From Dendrolimus kikuchii (taxonomy: Eukaryota; Arthropoda; Insecta; Lepidoptera; Lasiocampidae), in the NCBI GenBank assembly GCA_019925095.2, contig CM034388.1, positions 30,634,934 through 30,698,933 of the forward strand: 64,000 nucleotides of DNA, in the 5' to 3' direction. Positions 1 to 9,832 of the stretch are shown piece after piece; the stretch's first letter is position 1, and each line of letters begins with the position of its first letter. Below the pieces are notes generated by a model, which was given only the letters and a program-made list of their open reading frames with translations, had not been told where the DNA came from and ran no database searches. The position numbers and the translations under genes are program-made.

Positions 1-140
1 GCTGCAATTGCACTGCTGCTCTCTTAAGGGAGACTGGAACCTGGTCACTAATGCCGGAACACAATACAAGGTTGTTATAGCGGCATACTCTAGACCAGGG
101 GTGGTCGCCATCCAGTCGAGTAAATACCTTACCACCTGGC
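1..140 (-). mobile_element. SINE-A copy 1, cut by window edge
   Basis: The antisense strand of SINE-A is visible: the body motifs CTGGTCACTAATGCCGGAAC and CCAGTCGAG are present. It carries the diagnostic bases of the subfamily that reads GTCGCCATCCAGTCGAG, shared with the copies at 16.9, 44.4, 46.6 and 51.5 kb. The poly-A side lies outside the window and the element stops at the CACCTGG motif, so the 5' head is missing. Confidence 0.75.
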
Positions 141-154
141 GATATAATTGATAA

Positions 155-311
155 CTTTTTTTTGAAAGAAATATCAAAGTCATTAAGTTATGTAGATGAT
201 GTTATGCAAGTTGAAATGAATAAATCGTGCCATAATGCCATAACAACCTTAAGCTGTGTTTCGGCTTCAACGGCCAGGTTCTATTTTCGAGGACGGCAGC
301 ACTATGATATG
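155..311 (+). mobile_element. Old SINE-A relative, fragment
   Basis: A diverged relative of SINE-A. It shares the stretch TCATTAAGTTATGTAGATGA and the motif TTTCGGCTTCAA with the copy at 28.4 kb, and the order ACAACCTTAAG ... GCCAGGTTCT matches the SINE-A body. It is truncated at its 3' end by the hAT-like element that starts at 313. Confidence 0.5.
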
Positions 312-312
312 C

Positions 313-1016
313 TAGAGACGTGCCGATTATGACTTTGACCGACTAGCCGAATAGTCGGTTGTAAAGAGGCCGACTAGTCGGCCGATTAGTCGGCCAAGCC
401 GATCACGGTTTCGGGGATTTCCGTAACGCTTCGTTTATAGCTGATTCGCGCGCAAGTCGCAACCATCGCATGGGTTTCTTGATTTTTGCTTTTGTACGGG
501 TCAGGGCGGTGTCTTTGTGTAAAAATATAAAAAATATTCTATTTTAAACATAATACTGTTATTGTTCACGCTCAGTTAAAATGTAATCATGTCAAAAAGA
601 AAGTCTCGTGTATGGATTAGGATTACAAAGTATTAGTAAAGTATAGATTACAAGAGCCAGGTGGTAGGGCATTTGCCCGACTGGATGGCTACCACCCCTG
701 GTCTAAAGTATGTCGCCATAACAACCTTGAGTTGTGTTCCGGCATTAGTGACCAGGTTCCAGTTTCCCTTAAGAGAGCAGCAGCGCATTTGTAGCACCTT
801 TGTTGTTGCAAATGTCCATAGGCGATGGTAACCCCTTTCCAACAAGTGGGCCGTCTGCCTGTCTGCTGACCTCCTGCAATAAAAAAAAAAAACAAACAAA
901 GTAAGAAGTCGGACAGTCGGCGCTCTTTGCCAAATAGTGCCGACTAGTCGCCGACTACGATAGTAGCCGAATAGTCGGCTTTACCGACTAGTCGCCACCT
1001 AATCGGCACATCTCTA
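313..1016. mobile_element. hAT-like non-autonomous DNA transposon, interrupted
   Basis: Terminal inverted repeats TAGAGACGTGCCGATTA (313-329) and TAATCGGCACATCTCTA (1000-1016) match with one mismatch. Subterminal DNA near both ends (about 340-410 and 900-1000) is packed with copies of the palindromic motif CCGACTAGTCGG. The TAGAG terminus is compatible with the hAT superfamily, but I cannot read an 8 bp target duplication. No transposase is encoded. A SINE-A copy interrupts it at 656-897; without that the element is about 460 bp. Confidence 0.65.
656..897 (+). mobile_element. SINE-A copy 2, 5'-truncated
   Basis: Sense SINE-A beginning in the body at GCCAGGTGGTAGGGC and ending in CTCCTGCAATAAAAAAAAAA. 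The head is missing, as expected for 5' truncation during target-primed reverse transcription. It lies inside the hAT-like element, so it is the younger of the two. Confidence 0.85.
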
Positions 1017-1105
1017 CTTGCCGCTTCTTCTCTTTACAGCAATAACACGTTACGAAGCGGTGTACATAGACCAGTACATAGTCTATATACGTTCATATAA
1101 GTCGT

Positions 1106-1187
1106 ATAAGTTCCACTGGAGAATACTTTTTGAAGGTCATACATATAAATGTATGACCTTCAAGAAGTGTTCTCCAGTGGAACTTAT
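1106..1187. repeat. 39 bp-arm palindrome with 4 nt loop
   Basis: Arms 1106-1144 and 1149-1187 are reverse complements over 39 positions with two mismatches; the loop is ATAA. Both mismatches become G-U pairs if the + strand is transcribed. The right arm runs on into a segment also found at 13687-13737 (GTGTTCTCCAGTGGA). Confidence 0.9.
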
Positions 1188-1229
1188 TTTGCATAAAAAA
1201 ACTTTTGAATTTGAATACTTGGCTGTGGT

Positions 1230-2096
1230 CTGTTTTGTCGCCTCTTTTTTTTTAAGGCGTGGGAAATGCTGTTTACGCACAATACTGGGTCCTTTGCAAG
1301 GGATTAGACCATAGTTGATCATGAAGACTTTCGCCTTTGATAAGGGGCAATCCGAACAACAATCAAGCCAGCTTGTGTGGAGACTCAGAGAAGTTGCGCG
1401 GGTAACAACCACTAGCCACTAAAACCACCCTCCTCCCATGTGCCCCGCGCTTTTTTGTAGGAAAGGCTGAGACTTAGAACGTAGTTACGCCCAGTCCGAT
1501 TCAGCGCAAAAAGTGCCTGAATGTGCCCCTGGAATCAGAACACATCCACTTCGTCAGCGGGGGTGATGAATCCTTTGCTCCCTTAACAGCTAAAGGCCCC
1601 CCGAAGCGGTATTATTCAGGGTGGGAAGTCATGCGCATACCTGCGTCTCCGGATGCCAGCCAACCGCCGGCGTCCGCGTGGAGTCGCATTAGTACGCGCA
1701 ATAATACTCCCCTTCCTATCTCGTTCGGCGGCCTCTTTGAGAGACATTACCGTCTCACAAAAAGTAACCGCAGCCCCCCAGGTATCGCTGCTATGCAGCA
1801 TGGCTTTCAGCAGACTGCAGAGCGAGTCGATCGCTCCTACTTGTGTCTCGAGTTCGAAACGCTGCGGCGCCCATGCCGCGCACTCGACTAGCGTGTGAAA
1901 CGCCGTGTCGGGTGCGCCGTACTGGCGGCATTCTGGGGAAGACAAACAGCCCACAATGCGACACAGATACTTATCGAAACACCCGTGTCCGGTAAGTATC
2001 TGTGTCATCCTGAAGGTCAGGGTTCCGCTTTCGCGGGTGACCCATTCCATCACGACAGGCCGCCACAACGCAGGAAATTGTATTCTGTTTCCATTA
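1230..2096 (-). mobile_element. R1-clade-like LINE, ORF2 C-terminus and 3' UTR
   Basis: On the minus strand an open frame ends near 1616 and reads TGHGCFDKYLCRIVGC, then ECRQYGAPDTAFHTLVECAA, a CCHC-like cysteine/histidine cluster, followed by a FCETVMSLKEAAERDRKG motif. That order is typical of the end of R1-type LINE ORF2. Downstream of the stop (1230-1610) is a probable 3' UTR. The first ~50 bp in the sense direction (2046-2096) are not R1 sequence but match the SINE-A head (AGAATACAATTTCCTGCG). No catalytic reverse-transcriptase domain remains. Confidence 0.7.
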
Positions 2097-2200
2097 TTAT
2101 TGTAATTGTACCTTCTTCGCATCAAATTTGTAGCTTTGTACGGAATTTAAATCGGGTGGGGAATTGACTACATTGAATATATAGGTATAACCCCAATCTC

Positions 2201-2645
2201 ATGAAAGTAGAGTAAACGCGGTCGAGATGCGAGCACTGCGCAAAATCTGCGGAGTGACGCTCGCGGACCGCGTTCGTAATACCGAAGTAAGAAAGAGAGT
2301 TGGTCTGAAAGAGAGTGTCGGGGTGAAGGTAAGGAAAGGAATGCTCCGGTGGTTCGGGCATGTGGAAAGAATGCATGATGAAAGAATGACTAAACAGATA
2401 TACAATGCAAAAGTGGATGGATGCAGAAGTCGTGGAAGGCCACGACACACCTTCCATGATCAAATTGATCGTGTACTAGCAGAAGGTGATGTCAGGAGCC
2501 TTAAGAACAGACGAGTGTGCATGACAAGAGTTATGAATGTCAAAGAGGCAAGTGAGGTGTGTAAGAATAAGCCTAAATGGCACTCTGTTGTTCGTGCCTA
2601 CCCCGCAAGGGAACTGGCGTGAAGTTATGTATGTATGTATGTATG
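2201..2645 (+). mobile_element. RTE-T copy 1
   Basis: A 5'-truncated RTE-like LINE. From about 2227 the frame runs to the TGA at 2620-2622, containing ICGVTLADRVRNTEVRKRVG, MLRWFGHVERM and the terminal AYPARELA, the C-terminal domain that follows the RT in RTE-like elements. The stop is followed almost at once by the (TATG)n tail, i.e. a nearly absent 3' UTR. Target duplication TAACCCCAATCTC is at 2188-2200 and 2646-2658. Carries the KPKWHS variant. Confidence 0.92.
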
Positions 2646-2751
2646 TAACCCCAATCTCTCATTTGAAGATCCCGGTCAGCCCAAAATCCGCTGGCCGTCA
2701 CAGTACGCCGCGTCAGGCGTCTGAGAGACTGATAGTGCTTTTTCATAATTT

Positions 2752-2976
2752 CCATCCGTGCAGGAACGGAGAAAGTATACAATTTCCTGCGGCCGGGCGG
2801 CCTGTCGTAACAGGCGACAAAACCAACAGCCAGGTGGTAGGGCATTTGCCCGACTGGATGGCTACCACCCCTGGTCTAAAGTATGTCGCCATAACAACCT
2901 TGAGTTGTGTTTCGGCATTAGTGACCAGGTTCCAGTCTCCCTTAAGAGAGCAGCAGCGCATTTGTAAAAAAAAATA
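2752..2976 (+). mobile_element. SINE-A copy 3
   Basis: Starts with the intact head (ATCCGTGCAGGAACGGAG) and its GCAGGAA/TTCCTGC hairpin. The normal 3' end is missing: it jumps from GCGCATTTGTA straight to an A-rich tail, about 90 bp before the usual poly-A site. Confidence 0.85.
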
Positions 2977-3395
2977 AAAAAATTAAGCATTCGTCGGTCG
3001 CGTAGGTACAGCGTCACGCCGTACGCAGCGTACGGCATTTGTAACAGCCTACCGCCTTCCTACATTAGCTGCAAAACGTGTTGCATGTGTATTTAGAATT
3101 ATATAAATACCCATTACTCGGCCTGACAGATCACGACAATCTCTGACATGAGCTTATACAGCCATAGTTATCCAATAAAATGATTGATATAATACGCCTA
3201 TGATTTCTGTAATTTCCGTATTACCCCATAATATTCTGCTGAAAGTTGTTCTTGCGCATGATTATTATGTTTCTGGTTGTCAGCAACACCTGTAATTTTC
3301 ATAAATATACTAAATTATCATCCGTCAAATAAATGAAATTATAAAACTATCATGCGAAGAAGATTACTTCGTTCATTGTGCTATTACATCACTAT
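2977..3395. other. No gene recognised
   Basis: AT-rich DNA except for a GC-rich hairpin GCCGTACGCAGCGTACGGC near 3022-3040. I see no coding signal. Confidence 0.5.
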
Positions 3396-3660
3396 GGCTA
3401 CGTTCCATTTGGGACTCACAACGACCACGTTCAAGACCGCGATTCATCCCGTTCCACTTGTTTGCCGGCGTTACAATCGTAAACCCAAGTGGAACGGTTA
3501 TTCGACCCAACTCTTGACATGGGTCGTTGTGAGAGTTGTGTGATCGAAAATGATGACGTCATTAATGACGTTTTCGCCACGACCACAACGACCGCGGTCG
3601 CCTTGTGGAACGGCTAACGGAGCATTTTGGGCGTTGTGAGCTACTAATGGAACATGCTGT
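3396..3660. mobile_element. MITE-like element with ~22 bp inverted ends
   Basis: Left end GTTCCATTTGGGACTCACAA and right end TTGTGAGCTACTAATGGAAC are imperfect inverted repeats about 260 bp apart. The interior has further inverted motifs (GTTCCACTTG / AAGTGGAACGG). It is more GC-rich than its surroundings and has no convincing ORF. I cannot assign a superfamily. Confidence 0.5.
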
Positions 3661-3950
3661 ATGTCTCATAGCTTAGTACAGTCAAATTTGGCTTTTCAAG
3701 TTTTCACCTACAATACAACTGCGCATCTATACGAAGACTTATACATCAGAATTGGCTGTATGGACTAAGATTCCTTTGCCTGCCTTTGTGGCGAATTCTA
3801 CTACTACTACTACTACTAGAGATTATTAAATAAATGTGTTAAGGGAACAATTATGTCTATTTAAATATGATTTTTGTTAATACCTTCGTTTTCACATTAA
3901 TTCATTGACTTTTCTATAACATTTTTTATTCCTTCTGTCATTGTGATAGC
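3661..3950. other. AT-rich spacer with (CTA)n and a repeat C scrap
   Basis: Positions 3675-3735 weakly match the 3' part of repeat C (CACCTACAATACAACTGCGC). A short (CTA)n microsatellite is near 3798-3819. Otherwise nothing. Confidence 0.45.
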
Positions 3951-4529
3951 ATACATACATACATACATACATAACTTCACGCCAGTTCCCTTGCGGGGTA
4001 GGCACGAACAACAGAGCGCCATTTAGGCCCATTCTTACACACCTCACTTGCTTCTTTGACATTCATAACTCTTGCCATGCACACTCGTCTGTTATTAAGG
4101 CTCCTGACATCACCCTCCGCTAGTACACGATCAATTTGATCATGGAAGGTGTGTCGTGGCCTTCCACGACTTCTGCATCCATCCACTTTTGCATTGTATA
4201 TCTGTTTAGTCATTCTTTCATCATGCATTCTTTCCACATGCCCGAACCACCGGAGCATTGCTTTCCTCACCTTCACCCCGACACTTTCTTTCAGACCAAC
4301 TCTCTTTCTTACTTCGGTATTACGAACGCGGTCCGCGAGCGTCACTCCGCAGATTTTGCGCAGTGCTCGCATCTCAATCGCGTTTACTCTACTTTCATGC
4401 TCTCTCTTCCATACTCAACTCTCGCTTCCATACGTGAGCGTAGGTACCAGCACCGCGTTGTGTATGGCGAGCTGGGCCTTCTGGCTGAGGTTCTTTGTGA
4501 TATATATATATAGAGATATATAGATATAT
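3951..4529 (-). mobile_element. RTE-T copy 2 with 5' filler
   Basis: The minus-strand frame extends upstream past RALRKICGVTLAD, one of the longer copies. Target duplication ATTGTGATAGC is at 3940-3950 and 4530-4540. Between the true 5' end (about 4497) and the duplication lie ~32 bp of TATATA-rich sequence absent from other copies, i.e. filler added at the 5' junction. Carries the NGPKWRS variant. Confidence 0.9.
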
Positions 4530-4715
4530 ATTGTGATAGCGAATACATGAATTGCATCTGGCTCAGTCTAATCTATTATTTTATCTTCCAAGTTAGTACA
4601 GCTTTCGTAACTGTACCTCTGTGTGGGACACCAATCCCACATTTTTGTATATGGTTAGTTTGTAAGAATAATTGAAATAGTATTTATAGAACAGCATTCT
4701 ATAAAAACTATTTCA

Positions 4716-4994
4716 GAGAAAGAATGCATGATGAAAGAATGATTAAACAGATATACAATACAAAAGTGCATGGATGCAGAAGTCGTGGAAGGCCACGACA
4801 CACCTTCCATGATCAAATTGATCGTGTACTAGCAGAAGGTGATGTCAGGAGCCTTAATAACAGACGAGCGTGCATGACAAGAGTTATGAATGTCAAAGAA
4901 GCAAGTGAGGTGTGTAAGAATAAGCCTAAATGGCGCTCTGTTGTTCGTGCCTACCCCGCAAGGGAACTGGCGTGAAGTTATGTATGTATGTATG
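4716..4994 (+). mobile_element. RTE-T copy 3
   Basis: Truncated at the AGAAAGAATGCATG site. ORF tail ends with TGA then (TATG)n. Target duplication TAAAAACTATTTCA at 4702-4715 and 4995-5008, 14 of 14 identical. Carries the KPKWRS variant. Confidence 0.92.
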
Positions 4995-5020
4995 TAAAAA
5001 CTATTTCAATTCTACTCTAT

Positions 5021-5328
5021 CCGTGCAGGAATGGAGAAAGAATACAATTTCCTGCGGACGGGCGGCCTGTCGTAACAGGCGACAAAACAACCCACAGCCA
5101 GGTGGTAGGGCATTTGCCCGACTGGATGGCTACCCCCTGGTCTAGAGTATGTCGCCATAACAACCTTGAGTTGTGTTCCGGCATTAGTGACCAGGTTCCA
5201 GTCTCCCTTAAGAGAGCAACAGCGCATTTGTAGCACCTTTGGTGTTGCAAATGACTATAGGCGATAGTAACCGCTTTTCATCTAGTGGGCCGTCTGCCTG
5301 TCTGCTGAACTCATGCAATAAAAAAAAG
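5021..5328 (+). mobile_element. SINE-A copy 4, near full length
   Basis: Head ATCCGTGCAGGAATGGAG through CTCATGCAATAAAAAAAG. Body intact with one base lost in the CTACCCCCTGG region. Belongs to the GTAGCCATCCAGTCGGG subfamily. Confidence 0.9.
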
Positions 5329-5497
5329 TCTTTTTAATGATATAAACTTTTTATTCACGAATGTGCGATCACACTTCAGACAGGTTAAAACGCATCCACA
5401 ACAGTTGCACGTTTTAATTATAGGAGGGCTGCCATTTGTATCGTCTCTCCCCACTCCAACCTATTAATAGTTAATTATTCCCGTTTAAAAGGTCAAG

Positions 5498-5967
5498 GTG
5501 CTGGTACCTACGCTCACGTATGGAAGCGAGAGTTGGGTATGGAAGAGAGAGCATGAAAGTAGAGTGAACGCGGTCGAAATGCGAGCACTGCGCAAAATCT
5601 GCGGAGTGACGCTCGCGGACCGCGTTCGTAATACCGAAGTAAGAAAGAGAGTTGGTCTGAAAGAGAGTGTCGGGGTGAAGGTAAGGAAAGGAATGCTCCG
5701 GTGGTTCGGGCATGTGGAAAGAATGCATGATGAAAGAATGACTAAACATATATACAATGCAAAAGTGGATGGATGCAGAAGTCGTGGAAGGCCACGACAC
5801 ACCTTCCATGATCAAATTGATCGTGTACTAGCAGAATGTGATGTCAGGAGCCTTAAGAACAGACGAGCGTGCATGACAAGAGCACGCAAGAATAAGCCTG
5901 AATGGCGCTCTGTTGATCGTGCCTACCCCGCAAGGGAACTGGCGTGAAGTTATGTATGTTATATATG
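5498..5967 (+). mobile_element. RTE-T copy 4
   Basis: The frame starts at LVPTLTYGSESWVWKREHES, the segment upstream of the ICGVTLAD motif. An internal deletion removes codons between CMTRA and the KPEW motif. Target duplication TAAAAGGTCAAG at 5486-5497 and 5968-5979. The tail is degenerate (TATGTATGTTATATATG). Confidence 0.92.
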
Positions 5968-5979
5968 TAAAAGGTCAAG

Positions 5980-6399
5980 ATACCAATCATTCATGTAGCT
6001 TTTGATTATGCCCTTGAATGTAGACTCTGTCTACCCTGTTTCCTTTTGCCCTATATTAATTAAAATAATGTAGTCGTTGCAGATAAGCGTGTCTAGACAA
6101 AATGACTCATGCGCATATTTAAAACATAAACAACATTTATTGAATTATGCTCAATTTAGAAACTTAGCTACCTAAAGGTTATATATACTACTTGGTAATG
6201 GTTGGTTTTCAAGTACATAAAATTCCTACAGTAATTTTGACTTATGGTAAAATAATTAATCATATCTGTATGTAATCTATATTAACTTAAACTACGTGTC
6301 GGGGATTAAAAAAAAGTGCCAATATATAAGTGAAAATTGTGGGTTTAGTGCGAGTTTTTTTCTATTACTCATTCGCGTACAAGTTAACGCGTGCATCTA
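5980..6399. other. No feature recognised
   Basis: AT-rich, no inverted repeats or coding signal that I can support. Confidence 0.5.
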
Positions 6400-6671
6400 T
6401 CAGCGCAGGAACGGAGAAAGAAACAATTTCCTGCGGCCGGGCGGCCTGTCGTAAGAGGCGACAAAACAACCCATAGTCAGGTGGTAGGGCATTTGCCCGA
6501 CTGGATGGCTACCACCCCTGGTCTAAAGTATGTCGCCATAACAACCTTGAGTTGTGTTCTGGCATTAGTGACCAGGTTCCAGTTTCCCTTAAGAGAGCAG
6601 CAGCGCATTTGTAGCATCTCTCGTGTTGCAAATGTCCATAGGCGATGGTAATCGCTTTCCATCAAGTGGAA
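6400..6671 (+). mobile_element. SINE-A copy 5, 3'-shortened
   Basis: Degenerate head (CAGCGCAGGAACGGAG), full body, ends at TTTCCATCAAGTGG without the poly-A. The frame is disrupted in the head by a lost base. Confidence 0.85.
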
Positions 6672-7135
6672 ACAAGTTTATTTTTAGGACATATACAACA
6701 AACACATTAAAAGTAAAAATTAAATACAATAAAAAAGAGAAAACAACCACAAAGTAACTGATAATATACATATTATGTCCTAAAAATTGGATCAAGCTCA
6801 GCAAAAATGTCGATCTGTTAGACCAACGCTGATCTTCCGCTTGACCCTAGAGCGACGTCACGGCAAACTATATATTATAATATTAATAAATAATTATATT
6901 ATAGTTGTAATAAAGACAAATATTAATACTGAGTTATAACTGTGTGTGTGAACTCATATAATATATATAATAATGTATAGTAATTATACTGATATCAATA
7001 AATTTACAAATATTTATAAGATAAAATCAATCATATACAACACATAAACATATAATACATTTAATGATATTATACACAGCATATTATTCGATAGACAAAG
7101 TAAATAAATAAAAAAACAGCCTTAAAGCAATACCA
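6672..7135. other. AT-rich spacer
   Basis: A 13 bp inverted repeat TTTTTAGGACATA / TATGTCCTAAAAA lies at about 6677-6689 and 6774-6786. Repeat N fragment at 6791-6840; nothing else. Confidence 0.45.
6791..6840 (-). repeat. Repeat N fragment
   Basis: On the minus strand reads GAAGATCAGCGTTGGTC then CATTTTTGCTGAG, the same order as the copies at 24.9, 29.6 and 42.6 kb. Probably a LINE 3' end scrap. Confidence 0.4.
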
Positions 7136-7400
7136 GAATTATAAAATGCTGGTGTCGTGTCTTTGGCCCGCCTGTGATTTTTGGTGGTCAACAAGAAACT
7201 TCTTGAGTGTGACCCTAAACCCTTGAACTGACTGCAGGTTCCTTATTGGTGGGGGAATGTTGTTCCAACATTTTGAAGCAGCATATTTAAAACTACCTTT
7301 GAAAGAGGCTGAGGAGTGCCGCTGCATCAAAAGCTGTACTGCACACTTCCTTGTCCCAAATAATCGCTTTGGAATTTTTTCTTCCATCTGGCCATTTTAA
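7136..7400 (-). pseudogene. LINE ORF2 C-terminal relic
   Basis: An 82-codon frame, stop at 7139-7141, contains FKYAASKCWNNIPPPIRNLQ and GFRVTLKKFLVDHQ. The pattern of aromatic - LWNxLPxxIR - FKxxLKKxL is how many Jockey/CR1-type LINE ORF2 proteins end. No RT motifs are left. Confidence 0.6.
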
Positions 7401-8202
7401 ATGATTCCCAGAAAAATTCCCGCGGGATTCCCGAGATAAACAGACAAGAAATCTAAAAAAAAATTCATCGTGTTCTCCATTGTTTATTAGTCTATTCCAG
7501 TTGTTTTTTTAAATAGCTTCAATGTGCAGACACGGCATGTTTAGAATTTTATAATAATATAGTTGATATAAAAAGTAATTTTATTCAAAAATCAAACCGA
7601 TTTCTAAGGCTCGTTATTACCAAATTTATGTCAAAATTAAGAATAAAAACCTCATACGTTATTCAATAAGCCATTCCAAATCAACCACTTTATCAGTCAC
7701 GAGAACCACTAAATTAACAATGTTATGTCAAGGACCTAAACGCTTCCTCATTCCAAAGAGATAAAAAAACAAACGATGCGAAACCTAGATCCAATTTTAA
7801 ATCACGATTTTCTAATCAAGATGGCGTAACGGATGTTACAAGACAATTGAATGGTTTTCGTTAACAAAATTAAAAACAAACAAAGAATTCCCAACATCTT
7901 TTGAAAGAAAAATTCCGTACATCGTTTACATTCGTATTAGACATCAAAAGTTTTAAAGTTCATTTTTTATTAAATCTACTTCCTATTCTATTTTTCAAAT
8001 TTACTGGTCCAAATTAGTATGTAGCAGCGACAGGTAGAGATAAAATGATACTTCAGATGGCACAGAGTAGTATTCACTGTCGAGTGCTGATGTGAAATTA
8101 AGTGAACTAGCGGTATGTAACTCCTGAGTGATTAACTCAAAAGATATATATCCGACGCGAAGAGATATTAGATCTGTGTATCACTTGCGTTCAAAATGTG
8201 TC
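7401..8202. other. No feature recognised
   Basis: About 800 bp of AT-rich unique-looking sequence; no ORF longer than chance, no repeat shared with the rest of the window. Confidence 0.5.
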
Positions 8203-8605
8203 TTTATATCTTTAACTCTTTAGTTCATTCCTGTTCCATGCGATGACTATATATAGATCTGAATGAGAAGAAACTAGAAAGAAAAGAGAAAGAATGACTA
8301 GCCCGCGTACTGCGCATGCGTAGTAAGTGAACGAGGAAACCGAATATATCCAAGCCAAAATAAATCGTAACACTATAGTTTTATGATGTAATTTTGTTTT
8401 AATGTAATTAATTTTATTATATTTTTTCACTCTATTTGTTTAAATTTTTTTCATATCAGTTTATCAGTATTCAGTATATCACTCACAGATAATAACTCAT
8501 CTTGTCTGCAATTGACACTAACAGTATTCACTGTAAAGATAAAGAGTTAAAGATATAAAAGAGTGATATATATCTTTGTATCAAAAAGATATATATCACT
8601 CTTTT
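8203..8605. mobile_element. Fold-back element with two nested inverted repeats
   Basis: A perfect 20 bp inverted pair, TTTATATCTTTAACTCTTTA (8203-8222) and its complement (8540-8559), encloses ~320 bp. Overlapping its right end is a second perfect hairpin with 21 bp arms (8557-8577 and 8585-8605) and a 7 nt loop. No ORF. Resembles a MITE or fold-back transposon. Confidence 0.65.
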
Positions 8606-8959
8606 CTTCTTGGTGAGTGATTTTTCCTATGACTAAAGTGAACTAATTTATTTTGGAAACGGTAACCTTAAGTACCAATATTAACAAGTCGTACAGCTAG
8701 TACAATACATAGCACAATGTGTGAGCGGGACGGATGACGTGCGAGGGAGATAGAGCAAATATTAATATTGACGCTCCCGCGTTGCGCTCACTGCGCTAGC
8801 CAGTACATACGTAGTATCCATAGTAGTTTGTGGCCAGTAGTTCCTTGTCCACTGCGATGATTAGACGTATGCAGCTCCCATAAGTACTCGAGATGTTTAT
8901 CTCGTTTTTATATTCATTGGAAAATCTCGACACCCCTACCAGATTTGTTTTATTATAGA
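8606..8959. other. No gene recognised
   Basis: Locally more GC-rich (8720-8800) with GCGCTCACTGCGCTAGCCAG. No coding signal. Confidence 0.45.
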
Positions 8960-8977
8960 TAAAATATAGGATTATGT

Positions 8978-9070
8978 CATCATCATCATCATCCGAGCGT
9001 TAAATTCCGGTCGCATTCGGAGCGTATGTTTCGACGCCTAGGGTCCACTAACCTACTTTAAAAATAATCC
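8978..9070 (-). mobile_element. Short LINE 3' end with (ATG)n tail
   Basis: The minus strand reads ... GAATGCGACCGGAATTTAAC, GCTCGGATGATGATGATGA. The same terminus (CTAACGCTCGGATGATGAT) ends the LINE relic at 59.5-59.9 kb. An 18 bp target duplication, TAAAATATAGGATTATGT, flanks it (8960-8977 and 9071-9088), so it is a heavily 5'-truncated retrotransposon insertion. Confidence 0.8.
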
Positions 9071-9106
9071 TAAAATATAGGATTATGTATATTATGATTA
9101 AGAGAC

Positions 9107-9382
9107 TGGAAAGAATGCATGATGAAATAATGACTAAACAGATATGCAATGCAAAAGTGGATGGATGCAGAAGTCGTGGAAGGCTACGACACACCTTCCA
9201 TGATTAAATTAATCGTGTACTAGCAGAAGGTGATGTCAGAAGCCTTAAGAACAGACAAGCGTGCATGACAAGAGCTATGAATGTCAAAGAAGCAAGTGAG
9301 GTGTGTAAGAATAAGCCTGAATGGCGCTCTGTTGTTCGTGCCTACCCCGCAAGGGACCTGGCGTGAAGTTATGTCTGTATGC
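9107..9382 (+). mobile_element. RTE-T copy 5
   Basis: Begins at TGGAAAGAATGCATG, almost the same truncation point as copy 3. Several in-frame defects (a TAA in the DHDQ region at 9205-9207). Tail nearly lost (TATGTCTGTATG). Duplication TTAAGAGAC at 9098-9106 and 9383-9391. Confidence 0.88.
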
Positions 9383-9581
9383 TTAAGAGACATTTTACTT
9401 GCACTTTACATAGGTACGTTTAGGATATTACCTACATATAACCATGTTTCTTCCACGTGGGGGTGTAGGCAGAGATGATAGATTTCAATTTTTTTTTAAT
9501 TTTAATACACTTCGCATCATTTTTCTTTATTAAATCACTTTATTTGAATAAAACAAATTAACAGCTTCATAGATTAGTAAC

Positions 9582-9819
9582 ATGCAAAAGTGGATGGATG
9601 CAGAAGTCGTGGAAGGCCACGACACACCTTCCATGATCAAATTGATCGTGTACTAGCAGAAGGTGATGTCAGGAGGCTTAAGAACAGACGAGCTTGCATG
9701 ACAAGAGTTATGAATGTCAAAGAGGCAAGTGAGGTGTGTAAGAATAAGCCTAAATGGCACTCTGTTGTTCGTGCCTACCCCACAAGGGAACTGGCGTGAA
9801 GTTATGTATTTATGTATGT
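9582..9819 (+). mobile_element. RTE-T copy 6
   Basis: Begins ATGCAAAAGTGGATGG, the same truncation point as copy 16 on the other strand. Duplication ATAGATTAGTAAC at 9569-9581 and 9820-9832. KPKWHS variant; terminal motif reads AYPTRELA. Confidence 0.92.
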
Positions 9820-9832
9820 ATAGATTAGTAAC

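Noticed and set aside
1523..1898. Plus-strand frames of 122 and 81 codons
   Set aside because: Opposite strand of the R1-like ORF2 relic, which has recognisable protein motifs on the minus strand.
2199..2463. Minus-strand frames of 83 and 113 codons at RTE-T copy 1
   Set aside because: Antisense of the RTE-T C-terminal ORF.
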